From positions 2,232,001-2,296,000 of the forward strand of contig NZ_CP039252.1 of NCBI RefSeq assembly GCF_004795855.1: DNA of 64,000 nucleotides, given 5' to 3'. Below, piece by piece: positions 37,818-46,401 of the stretch (position 1 is its first letter; each line of letters opens with the position of its first letter). Made by a program: the position numbers and the translations under genes. Origin of the DNA: Hydrogenophaga sp. PAMC20947 (lineage in GTDB: Bacteria > Pseudomonadota > Gammaproteobacteria > Burkholderiales > Burkholderiaceae_C). The notes beneath the pieces are model-generated. The model had not been told where the DNA came from. It saw only the letters and a list, made by a program, of their open reading frames with translations, and did no database searches.

Positions 37818-38437
37818 TGCGACTCTGGCTTGTCAGACACGGGCAATCTTTGGCCAACCAGCAGAAGCGCGTCACCGGCACCCAGCTGGACCCTCTGGCG
37901 CCCGAGGGTCGATTGCAAGCCATTGCTCTCGGTGAATTGCTAGGAAGTATTTCATTGCGGCCCGACCGCTTAATCTGCAGCCCGTGGTTGCGCGCGAAAC
38001 AGACGGCAGAATTGGCCCTTCCTTCAAAAACCCTGCATTTCGACGGTCGGATCGGTGAAACCGATGCGGGCCAGGCAGCAGACCTTCCTTTATCCGAGTT
38101 TCTCCATTCATTTCCTGAATTCTATAAAAACGCAGGAAATCGCTACCCCGGCGGCGAGTCACATCTGGAGTTGAATAGCCGAATGGCAGACTGGATCGAT
38201 GAGCTGCGCTCAAAAGGATTCAGTGAAGTACTTGCGATTTGCCACTCGGGGCCCATCTGCTGCCTGCTGCAACGGGCATTAAACATACCCATGACAAGCT
38301 TTCCCGCACTGCTTCCTGCGCACGCAAGCTTAAGCATGATCGAGTACGGTGATGCATCTTTCAGTGACGGGCAGGTTAAGCTGTTTTCTCAAATATCAAA
38401 GCTGGGCCTCCAGCAAATGGTGAGCACCAAGGCATGA
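37817..38437 (+). CDS. Histidine phosphatase superfamily protein
   Basis: The 206-residue protein has the branch-1 signature LVRHGQSLANQ (about 5-15) with the phospho-accepting histidine. ICSPWLRAKQTAEL (about 53-66) and AICHSGPICCLLQ (about 138-150) carry the second catalytic histidine. Relatives include phosphoglycerate mutases, CobC and SixA. It is coupled on both sides to glycosyltransferase genes, so it may dephosphorylate a glycan precursor or product; that is inference. It has no signal peptide. Confidence 0.82.
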   Translation: MRLWLVRHGQSLANQQKRVTGTQLDPLAPEGRLQAIALGELLGSISLRPDRLICSPWLRAKQTAELALPSKTLHFDGRIGETDAGQAADLPLSEFLHSFPEFYKNAGNRYPGGESHLELNSRMADWIDELRSKGFSEVLAICHSGPICCLLQRALNIPMTSFPALLPAHASLSMIEYGDASFSDGQVKLFSQISKLGLQQMVSTKA

Positions 38438-39495
38438 GGACGCTCAAGGTACTGGCGCTACAACGCGAATCACACGTAGCTCCGGGTGTTCCATCGTTAT
38501 CTGTTGCAGCCAGAATCACTGAAGTTTTGGATTACCTGCAACAAAACGGCTCGCTTGAATACACATCCATAGCCGAAAACAACCCAGCATCTACAAATGG
38601 CGTGCGTTGGGCCGATGTGCTGATTCTGAGCAAGCACAGCTCACCAGCCGCACTGGAACTGGTGCGCTTGGCCAAACAGTCCGGGAAACGCATTATTTAT
38701 GATATCGACGATTGGATTTTTTCCTTCCCAGAATACAGTGGCGGGAAAAAACCCAATGTCAAAACTTCACTCATTCTGGAGATCCTGAGTTTCTGTACTG
38801 AAATCACCGTGGCAAATCAGCGGCTCAAGGAGAGGATCTCCGGATTTATCCCTGAATGCCACCATGTTCCCAATGGAATATGGGTTGAAAAATATGCAGC
38901 GGTGCTGCCAAAAGAACCTCGTCCAGAAGAAAAAAGGATCGTATTCACCAATGCAGATTTTCTCAAGCTGGAAGCATCAAAAGAGCTGATCCTGACCGCC
39001 CTACAACTGTTCTTCATGAAACATCCAGAGTTTGTGCTGGATTTCTATGGCGATCCGTTTCCAGAAATCGTCTCTCTACCCTTTCTCCACTACACCAACC
39101 GCATGCCTTACGACGAGTACATGCAATCACTGGTGTCTGGTCAGTACCTCTTGTCGATCACGCCATTGGGTGCTGCCGAGGATGCAAAGGCAGCTGAATT
39201 CAACGCATGTAAAAACCCGTTTAAGTACCTGAACTATGGTGCGGCGGGCGTCCCGGGCATTTACTCAAAATCCCCCATATACACCGACTGTGTTGTCCAC
39301 GATGAAACGGGATGGTTGGTTGAAAACACTCCGAAGGAATGGCTTGGCGCACTCGAGACCCTTGCCTTCGACCACTCCTTGCGGCAGCGCATCCGCACAC
39401 AGGCTTACGACGACGTGAGCGACCGCCATCACATCAAGGCCAGCGCACAAGCACTCATGACGCTGCTTGCGCCAGCAGTTCGAGGTTGCCGATGA
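38434..39495 (+). CDS. GT-B-type glycosyltransferase
   Basis: The 353-residue protein starts LKVLALQRESHVAPGVPSLSVAARI and contains IIYDIDDWIFSFPE (about 89-102), a DxDD motif common in LPS glycosyltransferases that lack the usual N-terminal Gly loop. A weak donor domain follows with HVPNGIWVEKYAAV, FNACKNPFKYLNYGAAGVPGIYS and DETGWLVENTP. It is coupled by ATGA overlaps to the phosphatase and to the next unknown-family gene. Confidence 0.75.
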   Translation: MRTLKVLALQRESHVAPGVPSLSVAARITEVLDYLQQNGSLEYTSIAENNPASTNGVRWADVLILSKHSSPAALELVRLAKQSGKRIIYDIDDWIFSFPEYSGGKKPNVKTSLILEILSFCTEITVANQRLKERISGFIPECHHVPNGIWVEKYAAVLPKEPRPEEKRIVFTNADFLKLEASKELILTALQLFFMKHPEFVLDFYGDPFPEIVSLPFLHYTNRMPYDEYMQSLVSGQYLLSITPLGAAEDAKAAEFNACKNPFKYLNYGAAGVPGIYSKSPIYTDCVVHDETGWLVENTPKEWLGALETLAFDHSLRQRIRTQAYDDVSDRHHIKASAQALMTLLAPAVRGCR

Positions 39496-40355
39496 CGCGA
39501 ATTTATGAGCCAATCTACCTAGAACACCAACGCCTTGTGGAGCCGCTATTTCTCCCGCTTCATCTCACTGAAAACCGGTTTTCAGCTTGGCGGGAGTTTC
39601 GAATTTTGGTTGATTTTTACCGAGAAAAACGCCATCTCGAGGGAAAGCGCAATGGCATCTTTTCACCCAAATTTCACCTGAAAACGCTTGTTTCAGCTGA
39701 TGCATTTTTGGCGTTCTGCGATCGGCATGCCGATGCAGATGTATGTCTGATCAATCCGTTCCCTCAGTGGAGCTACTTTGCCTACAACGTGTGGATGCAG
39801 GGAGAAAGCTACCATCCCGGCCTGGTTCAATGTGCGCAGGACTTGCTCGATGCCGCTGGACTGTCCCTGCAAATCAGTTCGGTGGGTAGGCATGGCCCAG
39901 CGCTGATGGCTTATTCCAACTTCTGGGTTGCCAGCCCTGGTTTTTGGGATCGGTATGTGGGCGGTGTGCTGGATCCCATTGCGAAATTTCTGGAGAGCGA
40001 CCCCACCCATCCCGCGGCCCTCGCGGTCATGGCCGACACGTACCACACCGACCAGGCTCCCTTCCTGCCGTTCATTGCTGAAAGACTTTTCAGCACGTTC
40101 CTGTCTTTCAATCCCGACCTCAAAATCGCCGCTTACCAATTCGAGTCTGTTGATGCACATTGTTTGAACGACGTCCAAAGGGCAATGGTCGCCTGCATGC
40201 AGCCAACGGTGGATGCCGCTGACGCAGCAGGACGGTTTGACGAAGGGTTGGTTCGACACCTGCAATACATATGCAGTCGGGAAGCTGAGCTCACGAAAGC
40301 GCACTTTTTGCACCATCCCCACCCCCATACTGGACGAACCATTCAGCAGGCATAG
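39492..40355 (+). CDS. Unknown protein, 'IYEP' family member B
   Basis: The 287-residue paralogue of the products at 23238 and 45057 (minus). It has MTRIYEPIYLEHQR, GIFSPKFHLKT, DADVCLINPFPQ, WMQGESYHPGLVQCAQ, FWVASPGFWDRYVGG, FLPFIAERLFSTFLS and the shared end HPHPHTGRTI. Identity to member A is high across the whole length. The start is fixed by the MxxIYEP alignment and by its ATGA overlap with the preceding gene. G+C is normal here, unlike member A. A glycosyltransferase or sugar-modifying role is inferred only from context. Confidence 0.65.
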   Translation: MTRIYEPIYLEHQRLVEPLFLPLHLTENRFSAWREFRILVDFYREKRHLEGKRNGIFSPKFHLKTLVSADAFLAFCDRHADADVCLINPFPQWSYFAYNVWMQGESYHPGLVQCAQDLLDAAGLSLQISSVGRHGPALMAYSNFWVASPGFWDRYVGGVLDPIAKFLESDPTHPAALAVMADTYHTDQAPFLPFIAERLFSTFLSFNPDLKIAAYQFESVDAHCLNDVQRAMVACMQPTVDAADAAGRFDEGLVRHLQYICSREAELTKAHFLHHPHPHTGRTIQQA

Positions 40356-40384
40356 AATTTCGTACCGTTTTCCCGGAGCCACTC

Positions 40385-41335
40385 TTGAAACTCATCATCC
40401 AGATCCCCTGCTACAACGAAGCCGAGACACTTGGCATCGCCCTTTCTGCGCTACCGCGCGAGGTCCCCGGCTTTGACCAAGTGGAATGGCTGATCATTGA
40501 TGACGGCAGCAAGGACGACACGGTCAAGGTGGCCTTGGCGCACGGCGTGGATCATGTGGTCCGCCACACCCGAAATCAAGGTCTTGCCCGTGGGTTCATG
40601 AACGGGCTCCAGGCTTGCCTGGAGTACGGGGCTGACGTGATCGTCAACACCGATGCAGACAACCAGTACAACGCTGACGACATTCCCCTGTTGACCCAAC
40701 CCATCGTGGATGGCAAGGCGGACATTGTGGTGGGGGCCCGCCCCATCCAGGCCATCGAGCATTTCAGCCCCGTGAAGAAGCTGCTTCAAAAGCTGGGCAG
40801 CTGGGTGGTGCGGGTGGCAAGCAAAACAGACATTCCCGACGCGCCCAGTGGTTTTCGTGCCATGAGCCGCGCCGCGGCGCGCCGCCTGATGGTGTTCAGC
40901 GACTACACCTACACGCTGGAAACCATCATTCAGGCCGGTCAAAAGAACATGGCCATCACGTCGGTCCCGATCCGGGTCAATGGCGATCTTCGACCTTCGC
41001 GCTTGGTCAAGAGCATTTCGTCATACATCCGGCGCAGCGTCATTACGATCGTTCGGGTTTTCATCATCTACCGGCCATTTCGCTTTTTCGGCTCCATCGG
41101 ATTGTTCCTTTTCGGTGTTGGCTTTCTGATCGGTTTGCGCTTTTTGTTCAAGTGGATCGGTGCAGAAGCCGGGTACGAAGGCCACATTCAGTCGCTCATA
41201 CTGGCCAGCTCGCTCATGGTGGTTGGGTTCCAGACCATCCTCATCGCCTTTGTGGCAGACCTGCTCTCTGCGAACCGCAAGCTCATGGAAGAAGTGCGAA
41301 CACTGACGCTAGAAAATCGCGATTTCCGCAACTGA
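40385..41335 (+). CDS. Family 2 glycosyltransferase, polyprenyl-phosphate sugar synthase type
   Basis: The 316-residue protein has LIIQIPCYNEAETLGIAL, IIDDGSKDDTVKVA, RNQGLARGFMNGL and the metal-binding NTDADNQYNADDI. SGFRAMSRAAARRL and two C-terminal hydrophobic helices follow, as in dolichyl-phosphate-mannose synthase-like enzymes. It likely builds an undecaprenyl-phosphate sugar for a periplasmic GT-C enzyme. The start is a TTG with GGAG about 10 bases upstream; there is no nearby ATG. Confidence 0.85.
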   Translation: MKLIIQIPCYNEAETLGIALSALPREVPGFDQVEWLIIDDGSKDDTVKVALAHGVDHVVRHTRNQGLARGFMNGLQACLEYGADVIVNTDADNQYNADDIPLLTQPIVDGKADIVVGARPIQAIEHFSPVKKLLQKLGSWVVRVASKTDIPDAPSGFRAMSRAAARRLMVFSDYTYTLETIIQAGQKNMAITSVPIRVNGDLRPSRLVKSISSYIRRSVITIVRVFIIYRPFRFFGSIGLFLFGVGFLIGLRFLFKWIGAEAGYEGHIQSLILASSLMVVGFQTILIAFVADLLSANRKLMEEVRTLTLENRDFRN

Positions 41336-41431
41336 TGTCTGTCAACAGGCAGGTGTACTGCGCAAGAGTCGCTTGATGGGCTGGGCCCGCCCACTTGCCT
41401 GAACTGTTTTCCGTAGAGCCTGGATCGTTCG

Positions 41432-42370
41432 ATGATTGCAATCACTGGAGCCACTGGCTTTGTGGGAAGTGCGCTGAGCAAGCACCTGCTGATGCAGGGG
41501 ACAAATGTGCGGCGCTTGGTGCGAACCCAGACGAAGGACCCCCAAGGCGCCGATGTGGTGGTCGGCGATATTGGGCCGGACACACCATGGACGCAGGCAT
41601 TGGCGGGTGTTGATTGCGTGATTCACTGCGCTGCAAGGGTGCATGTGATGGCCGACGGCGAAAGCGACCCGCTTGCCGCTTACCGCCGCGTCAATACCCT
41701 GGGAACAGCGCAGCTGGCCGAGTCGGCCGCAGCGCGCGGGGTGCGCAGGTTGATATTTCTGAGCTCGATCAAAGTGCTCGGGGAGCAGACGCCCGCCAAC
41801 CAGCCATTCCACGCGAACAGCCCCGCCCAGCCACAAGACGCCTATGGCCAATCCAAATGGGAAGCCGAGCAAGCAGTGGCGGACATTGCTCAGCGCACCG
41901 GGCTGGAGGTGGTGATTGTTCGACCGCCATTGGTCTATGGACCGGGTGTAGGAGCCAATTTTCGTGCCCTGGCCAAAGCGGTGCAACGTGGCCTCCCTTT
42001 GCCGCTGGCGAGCATCCAGAATCATCGATCCCTGGTCGGCCTGTCCAACCTGCTGGACCTTCTTGCCCTGTGCATCCATCACCCAGGCGCTGTGGGTCAG
42101 ACCTTTTTGGTGTCTGACGGTGCCGATCTCTCTACCCCCGAACTGGTGCGCCAGATGGCTGCGGCGTTGAACACTGGCGCCAGACTGGTTCCTTTTCCGG
42201 TCGCCGGTCTGCGTCTGGCGGGTCGACTGGCCGGGCGCTCGGCTCAGGTGAGCCGGCTCACAGAATCCCTTCAAGTTGAAATCGGTGACACCACACGCAA
42301 ACTCGATTGGCGCCCCCCCTGCTCGATCACCGAAGAGTTGGTTCGGACATTCAAGACATTGAATCCATGA
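41432..42370 (+). CDS. NAD-dependent epimerase/dehydratase, WbpV-like
   Basis: The 312-residue extended SDR has ITGATGFVG (4-12), CAARVHVM, SSIKVLGE and catalytic Tyr138/Lys142 in YGQSK. VRPPLVYGPGVGANF follows. The location between a polyprenyl sugar synthase and the sugar-1-phosphate transferase plus WbpM-like dehydratase is the wbpV-wbpL-wbpM arrangement. It would reduce or epimerise UDP-4-keto-6-deoxy-GlcNAc to a QuiNAc- or FucNAc-type sugar. The exact product cannot be told from sequence. Confidence 0.8.
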   Translation: MIAITGATGFVGSALSKHLLMQGTNVRRLVRTQTKDPQGADVVVGDIGPDTPWTQALAGVDCVIHCAARVHVMADGESDPLAAYRRVNTLGTAQLAESAAARGVRRLIFLSSIKVLGEQTPANQPFHANSPAQPQDAYGQSKWEAEQAVADIAQRTGLEVVIVRPPLVYGPGVGANFRALAKAVQRGLPLPLASIQNHRSLVGLSNLLDLLALCIHHPGAVGQTFLVSDGADLSTPELVRQMAAALNTGARLVPFPVAGLRLAGRLAGRSAQVSRLTESLQVEIGDTTRKLDWRPPCSITEELVRTFKTLNP

Positions 42371-42927
42371 AACGCTTGTTTGACTTTACCTTGGCCTCCC
42401 TGCTCTGCCTGGTATTCGCGTTGCCGTTGATCTTGGTGGCGCTGGCCATTCGCCTTACGTCGCCCGGCCCAGCCATTTACTGGAGCGATCGGGTCGGCAA
42501 AGACAACCGAATCTTTCACATGCCCAAGTTCAGGTCCATGCGCGTAGACACCCCAGCGGTCGCCACGCACCTGCTCTCGGATCCCGGTGCGCATCTCACG
42601 GTCATGGGCTCCTTCATTCGCAAAAGCAGTATCGACGAGTTGCCTCAACTGTGGAGCATTCTGAAAGGTGACATGAGTTTTGTAGGCCCTCGGCCTGCCT
42701 TGTTCAACCAACACGACCTCGTCGAGCTTCGTACCCGCCATCACGTGCATACACTGGTGCCCGGATTGACTGGCTGGGCACAAATCAACGGCCGGGACGA
42801 ATTGTCCATCGCGGACAAAGTGGCACTCGATGCGGTGTACCTGCAGCGCCAATCGTTCATTTTTGACCTGAAGATCATTGCGCTGACCTTTGCTCGGGTG
42901 CTGTGCAGCCAAAAGGTCTCGCACTGA
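42367..42927 (+). CDS. Sugar-1-phosphate transferase (PglC-like phosphoglycosyl transferase)
   Basis: The 186-residue monotopic enzyme transfers a phospho-sugar to undecaprenyl phosphate, starting the chain. It has the single N-terminal re-entrant helix (about 4-28), and GKDNRIFHMPKFRSM. DELPQLWSILKGDMSFVGPRP contains the catalytic Asp-Glu pair (about 80-101). It lacks the multi-helix N-terminus of WbaP/WcaJ. It overlaps the WbpV-like gene by four bases, and its probable substrate is that enzyme's product. Confidence 0.92.
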   Translation: MKRLFDFTLASLLCLVFALPLILVALAIRLTSPGPAIYWSDRVGKDNRIFHMPKFRSMRVDTPAVATHLLSDPGAHLTVMGSFIRKSSIDELPQLWSILKGDMSFVGPRPALFNQHDLVELRTRHHVHTLVPGLTGWAQINGRDELSIADKVALDAVYLQRQSFIFDLKIIALTFARVLCSQKVSH

Positions 42928-43000
42928 AGGTCTGAAACAGGCATTTCCGTTTAGCGAGCTGCCACAGTAAAATCAGCAAGCTTCACAACACCGTCCCTAG

Positions 43001-44956
43001 ATGCCGATTACCCGCCTTGCACCGCCGATTCTGGGTATGCCCCGTGCAGCCAAGCGCGTCGTTGTTTTGGCCGTAGACACCTCCCTGTGCATCCTGGCTG
43101 TCTGGCTGGCTTACTACCTCCGGCTGGGTGAATGGGTCAAGCTGTCGGGCGATCCGTACTGGTTACCTATGTGGGCGGTTGGCGTTTCCTTGGCGGTGGC
43201 GCTGCCCATCTTCATCGTCAACGGTTTTTACCGCGCCATCTTTCGATACGCAGGGCTCACCGCGCTCATGACGGTGGTCAAGGCCATGGGGGTCTACGGA
43301 CTGGTGTATGCCACGATTTTCACTGCGATCGGTGTAACCGGCGTGCCCCGCACGGTCGGGGTGATCCAACCCATACTCTTGCTGGTTCTGATCGGCACTT
43401 CACGCATGCTGGCCCGATTCTGGCTGGGTGGCATTTACCGGGATCAAGTGCGCAATGCCTCGCTGCCCAAGGTGCTGATCTATGGTGCGGGGAACGCTGG
43501 CCGGCAGCTCGCGGCGGCCATGGCGAACAACCATGACATGCATGTGATCGGGTTCCTGGACGACGACGATCGCCTGCATGGCCATGTGCTGAACGGCTTG
43601 ACCATCTACAGCCCGGCGGACCTGCCCGGCATGGTGACCTCGATGGGGGTCACCACCGTGCTGTTGGCCATTCCCTCAGCCAGCCGCCACCGGCGCAACG
43701 AACTGATCACGAAAATGCTCAGCGCACATGTGCTGGTGCGTACCCTCCCCGGCGTGAGCGAACTCGCCCAGGGACACGTCGGCACCTCGGATTTGCGGGA
43801 TCTGGACATTGACGACCTGCTGGGCCGGGAACCGGTGCCCCCCAACCACATCTTGCTGGGCAAAAACGTGGTCCACAAAGTGGTCATGGTCACTGGCGCA
43901 GGTGGCTCCATCGGCAGCGAGTTGTGCCGGCAGATCGTGGGCATCGGACCGGCGGTGCTGCTGCTGATTGAACAGAGTGAATTCGCCCTGTACGAAATAC
44001 ACCAACAACTGGAGCAGCGGACGAATTCCGCGTCCATTCGCCTGGTCCCACTGCTGGCCTCGGTGCAAGACGAGAAGCGTTTGCACGAAATCATGGCCGC
44101 GTGGAAGCCTCACACGGTCTACCACGCTGCGGCCTACAAACACGTTCCTCTGGTCGAGCACAACCCAGTGGAGGGCTTGCGCAACAACAGCTGGGGCACG
44201 CTGGTAGCGGCAAACGCCGCTGCAGAAGCGGGTGTCGCAGATTTCGTCCTGATCAGCACGGACAAGGCGGTTCGCCCCACCAACATCATGGGGGCCAGCA
44301 AGCGACTTGCCGAAATGATTCTGCAAGCGCTCAGCGAAGTCCACACACAGACGCGTTTTTCGATGGTGCGATTCGGCAATGTGCTGGGATCTTCCGGCTC
44401 AGTGGTACCCAAGTTTCGCCAGCAGATTCGCGACGGGGGTCCCATCACCCTCACGCACGAGGACATGACGCGGTACTTCATGACCATTCCGGAGGCCGCC
44501 CAGCTGGTCATTCAAGCCGGCGCGATGGCCCGTGGGGGCGACGTGTTTCTGCTCGACATGGGTGAGCCCGTGAAGATCCTCGATCTGGCGTATCGCATGA
44601 TCGACCTTTCCGGGCTCACTGCGCGCGACGCTGAGAATCCCGATGGGGACATTGGTATTCAGATCACCGGGCTGCGACCTGGGGAAAAACTGTTTGAGGA
44701 ATTGTTGCTGGGGACCAGTTCGATGCCCACCTCACACCCCCGGATCATGACTGCACACGAAGAGTTCCTGCAGTGGCCACAGCTGACTTCGCGTCTCGAG
44801 GCGCTGAAAGCCGCGATGGACGCGGGCGAGGTGGGTACCATCCGGCAAAACCTCGCTGAATTGGTTTCAGGATACGAAGGCAAAGGGGACGTGGTTGACT
44901 GGGTGCTGATGGAAAAGGAAATCACCCGACAGGGAGCCGTGGTCAACCACCGGTAG
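43001..44956 (+). CDS. Membrane UDP-GlcNAc 4,6-dehydratase (WbpM/CapD family)
   Basis: The 651-residue protein has four N-terminal membrane helices (about 15-130), a first Rossmann-like domain (VLIYGAGNAGRQLAAAM, about 160) and a C-terminal catalytic SDR domain. The latter has VTGAGGSIGSEL (about 295-306), AAAYKHVPLVE, STDKAVRPTN and the Ser-Met-Lys type catalytic triad in NIMGASK, typical of WbpM/FlaA1 enzymes. LRPGEKLFEELL lies near the C-terminus. It makes UDP-4-keto-6-deoxy-GlcNAc at the membrane. Confidence 0.95.
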   Translation: MPITRLAPPILGMPRAAKRVVVLAVDTSLCILAVWLAYYLRLGEWVKLSGDPYWLPMWAVGVSLAVALPIFIVNGFYRAIFRYAGLTALMTVVKAMGVYGLVYATIFTAIGVTGVPRTVGVIQPILLLVLIGTSRMLARFWLGGIYRDQVRNASLPKVLIYGAGNAGRQLAAAMANNHDMHVIGFLDDDDRLHGHVLNGLTIYSPADLPGMVTSMGVTTVLLAIPSASRHRRNELITKMLSAHVLVRTLPGVSELAQGHVGTSDLRDLDIDDLLGREPVPPNHILLGKNVVHKVVMVTGAGGSIGSELCRQIVGIGPAVLLLIEQSEFALYEIHQQLEQRTNSASIRLVPLLASVQDEKRLHEIMAAWKPHTVYHAAAYKHVPLVEHNPVEGLRNNSWGTLVAANAAAEAGVADFVLISTDKAVRPTNIMGASKRLAEMILQALSEVHTQTRFSMVRFGNVLGSSGSVVPKFRQQIRDGGPITLTHEDMTRYFMTIPEAAQLVIQAGAMARGGDVFLLDMGEPVKILDLAYRMIDLSGLTARDAENPDGDIGIQITGLRPGEKLFEELLLGTSSMPTSHPRIMTAHEEFLQWPQLTSRLEALKAAMDAGEVGTIRQNLAELVSGYEGKGDVVDWVLMEKEITRQGAVVNHR

Positions 44957-45056
44957 AGCCGGTCGCCCGTGGACCGCGCTGCATCAACTCTCGGTCACAC
45001 GGTCCGTTGAGCCACGACACCCCCCAAAGCGTTTGAGATCAACAGCGACGGAACGG

Positions 45057-46019
45057 TCAGCACGTTTGAAGCAGCTCAAGTTGCTCGGAGCGGAACCAGG
45101 GCAGGTGCGGGCGGGGGTCTCCATGGTCGAAGCTGACAGGGTGCCGGTTCATGTACGCCAGCCATCCGTGCCCCGAGTGGCGAGCGGCGTCATGGAAGTA
45201 CGCCATGGCTTTCGCGTCGTAACGACCCTCAGCATCCCAAGCGTCCACGTCATCACCAAACATTTGAACGCACTCCCGCTCAAAGGGGAAAACGCAGCAG
45301 GCCAGTATTTCTTCACGGGTGCGCGGATAGAAAGCCGCTGAGCTTCCAAATTCCGACTGGATGTAGAGGTTGGTCGCGCGTTCAAGAAAGAACGGCAACC
45401 CGCCCGGTCGATGGGCTGCCTGCCCGTAGTAGCGCACCGGTTGGTACAGGAAATCGTGCAGCTCGGAGCCCAGTTCAGACCGGCTCAGGTTGATCACCGG
45501 TGTCACCAGCTCGGTCACGAATTTCGCCCAGAAGCGTGGGGAACCAAACCAGTAGCTGCAAAGCCCATAGTTGCCATTGTGCTGGCGACCGATCGCCTCA
45601 TAATTCAGTGGAATACTCGCAGTGTCGAGAACCCGCTGACAATAGCTTGAGAAGTCCGGTACACCGTGGACGATCTCGGAGCGGACGTTGCTGTTGAAGT
45701 TGGCATAGCTCAATTGAGGCCAGGGGTTGACCACATAAACGTCTTTGCCTGGATCGGCGCGAATCCACCGACGCACGTCGTGTCCATCGATCAGGCCCTT
45801 TGCCTGAAACCGGCTCGACAAAGCGCCAAGAATGTCGGCTTCCAGGTGAAGCCCATTTTGATGGATATGCTCGAAAATCTGGAACTCGCGGCAATCTGGC
45901 CTGGCGTTCACGCGAAAGTCCAAAGAATCAAATCCCGGAATCAAAGCTGAGAAATGGCCTGGGTTAATACAGTTTTGAAGCAGGTTGATGCGCATCGGTT
46001 CGTGGATGGTGGCGTTCAT
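45057..46019 (-). CDS. Unknown protein, 'IYEP' family member C (divergent)
   Basis: The 320-residue protein is a divergent paralogue of those at 23238 and 39492. It has MNATIHEPMRI, DVYVVNPWPQLSYANFNSNVRSE, GVPDFSSYCQRVLDTASIPLNY, YWFGSPRFWAKFV and LPFFLERATNLYI. Each aligns with a block of the other two. It has an extended C-terminal segment. I chose the ATG at 46019 from this alignment; the frame is open to 46151. It is the only gene here on the minus strand and is convergent with the WbpM gene. Confidence 0.6.
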   Translation of the reverse strand: MNATIHEPMRINLLQNCINPGHFSALIPGFDSLDFRVNARPDCREFQIFEHIHQNGLHLEADILGALSSRFQAKGLIDGHDVRRWIRADPGKDVYVVNPWPQLSYANFNSNVRSEIVHGVPDFSSYCQRVLDTASIPLNYEAIGRQHNGNYGLCSYWFGSPRFWAKFVTELVTPVINLSRSELGSELHDFLYQPVRYYGQAAHRPGGLPFFLERATNLYIQSEFGSSAAFYPRTREEILACCVFPFERECVQMFGDDVDAWDAEGRYDAKAMAYFHDAARHSGHGWLAYMNRHPVSFDHGDPRPHLPWFRSEQLELLQTC

Positions 46020-46401
46020 GTTGAGGCGGAACTCTGTCGTTCTCGCAGGCGGCGAGGTAAAACATTTTGTCGCATTTTGACCGGAATTCGAAGCGCGCAA
46101 GGGAACGCTTGAACCCACCGATGACGTCAAGGGGTGCATTCTGCGGGCCAACCACGGGGCTGCCGGTTTTTCCGCCGTTCAAAACACACCCATCACAACA
46201 CGGCGCCCCTTGAGGCGGCCACCAATCAAAGGCCGTGGCGCACAGCAGCTCGAACACCCGAAAATGATCGCCCAATCGATTAACCTTGAACTTGGACGAC
46301 CAACTTTCGATTGCTCAGCCTGAAGGGCGTGTCGGTCACCCATCAGCTGGCCAGCAACCACGAGGGACGCAACCTCCACTTTTCACAAGGCTCAAACAGA
46401 A
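46020..46401. other. Divergent intergenic region, no gene recognised
   Basis: The gap lies between the minus-strand family member C and the plus-strand acyltransferase. Frames on either strand have no recognisable content. Both promoters should lie here, but I could not assign -35/-10 boxes with confidence. Confidence 0.5.
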
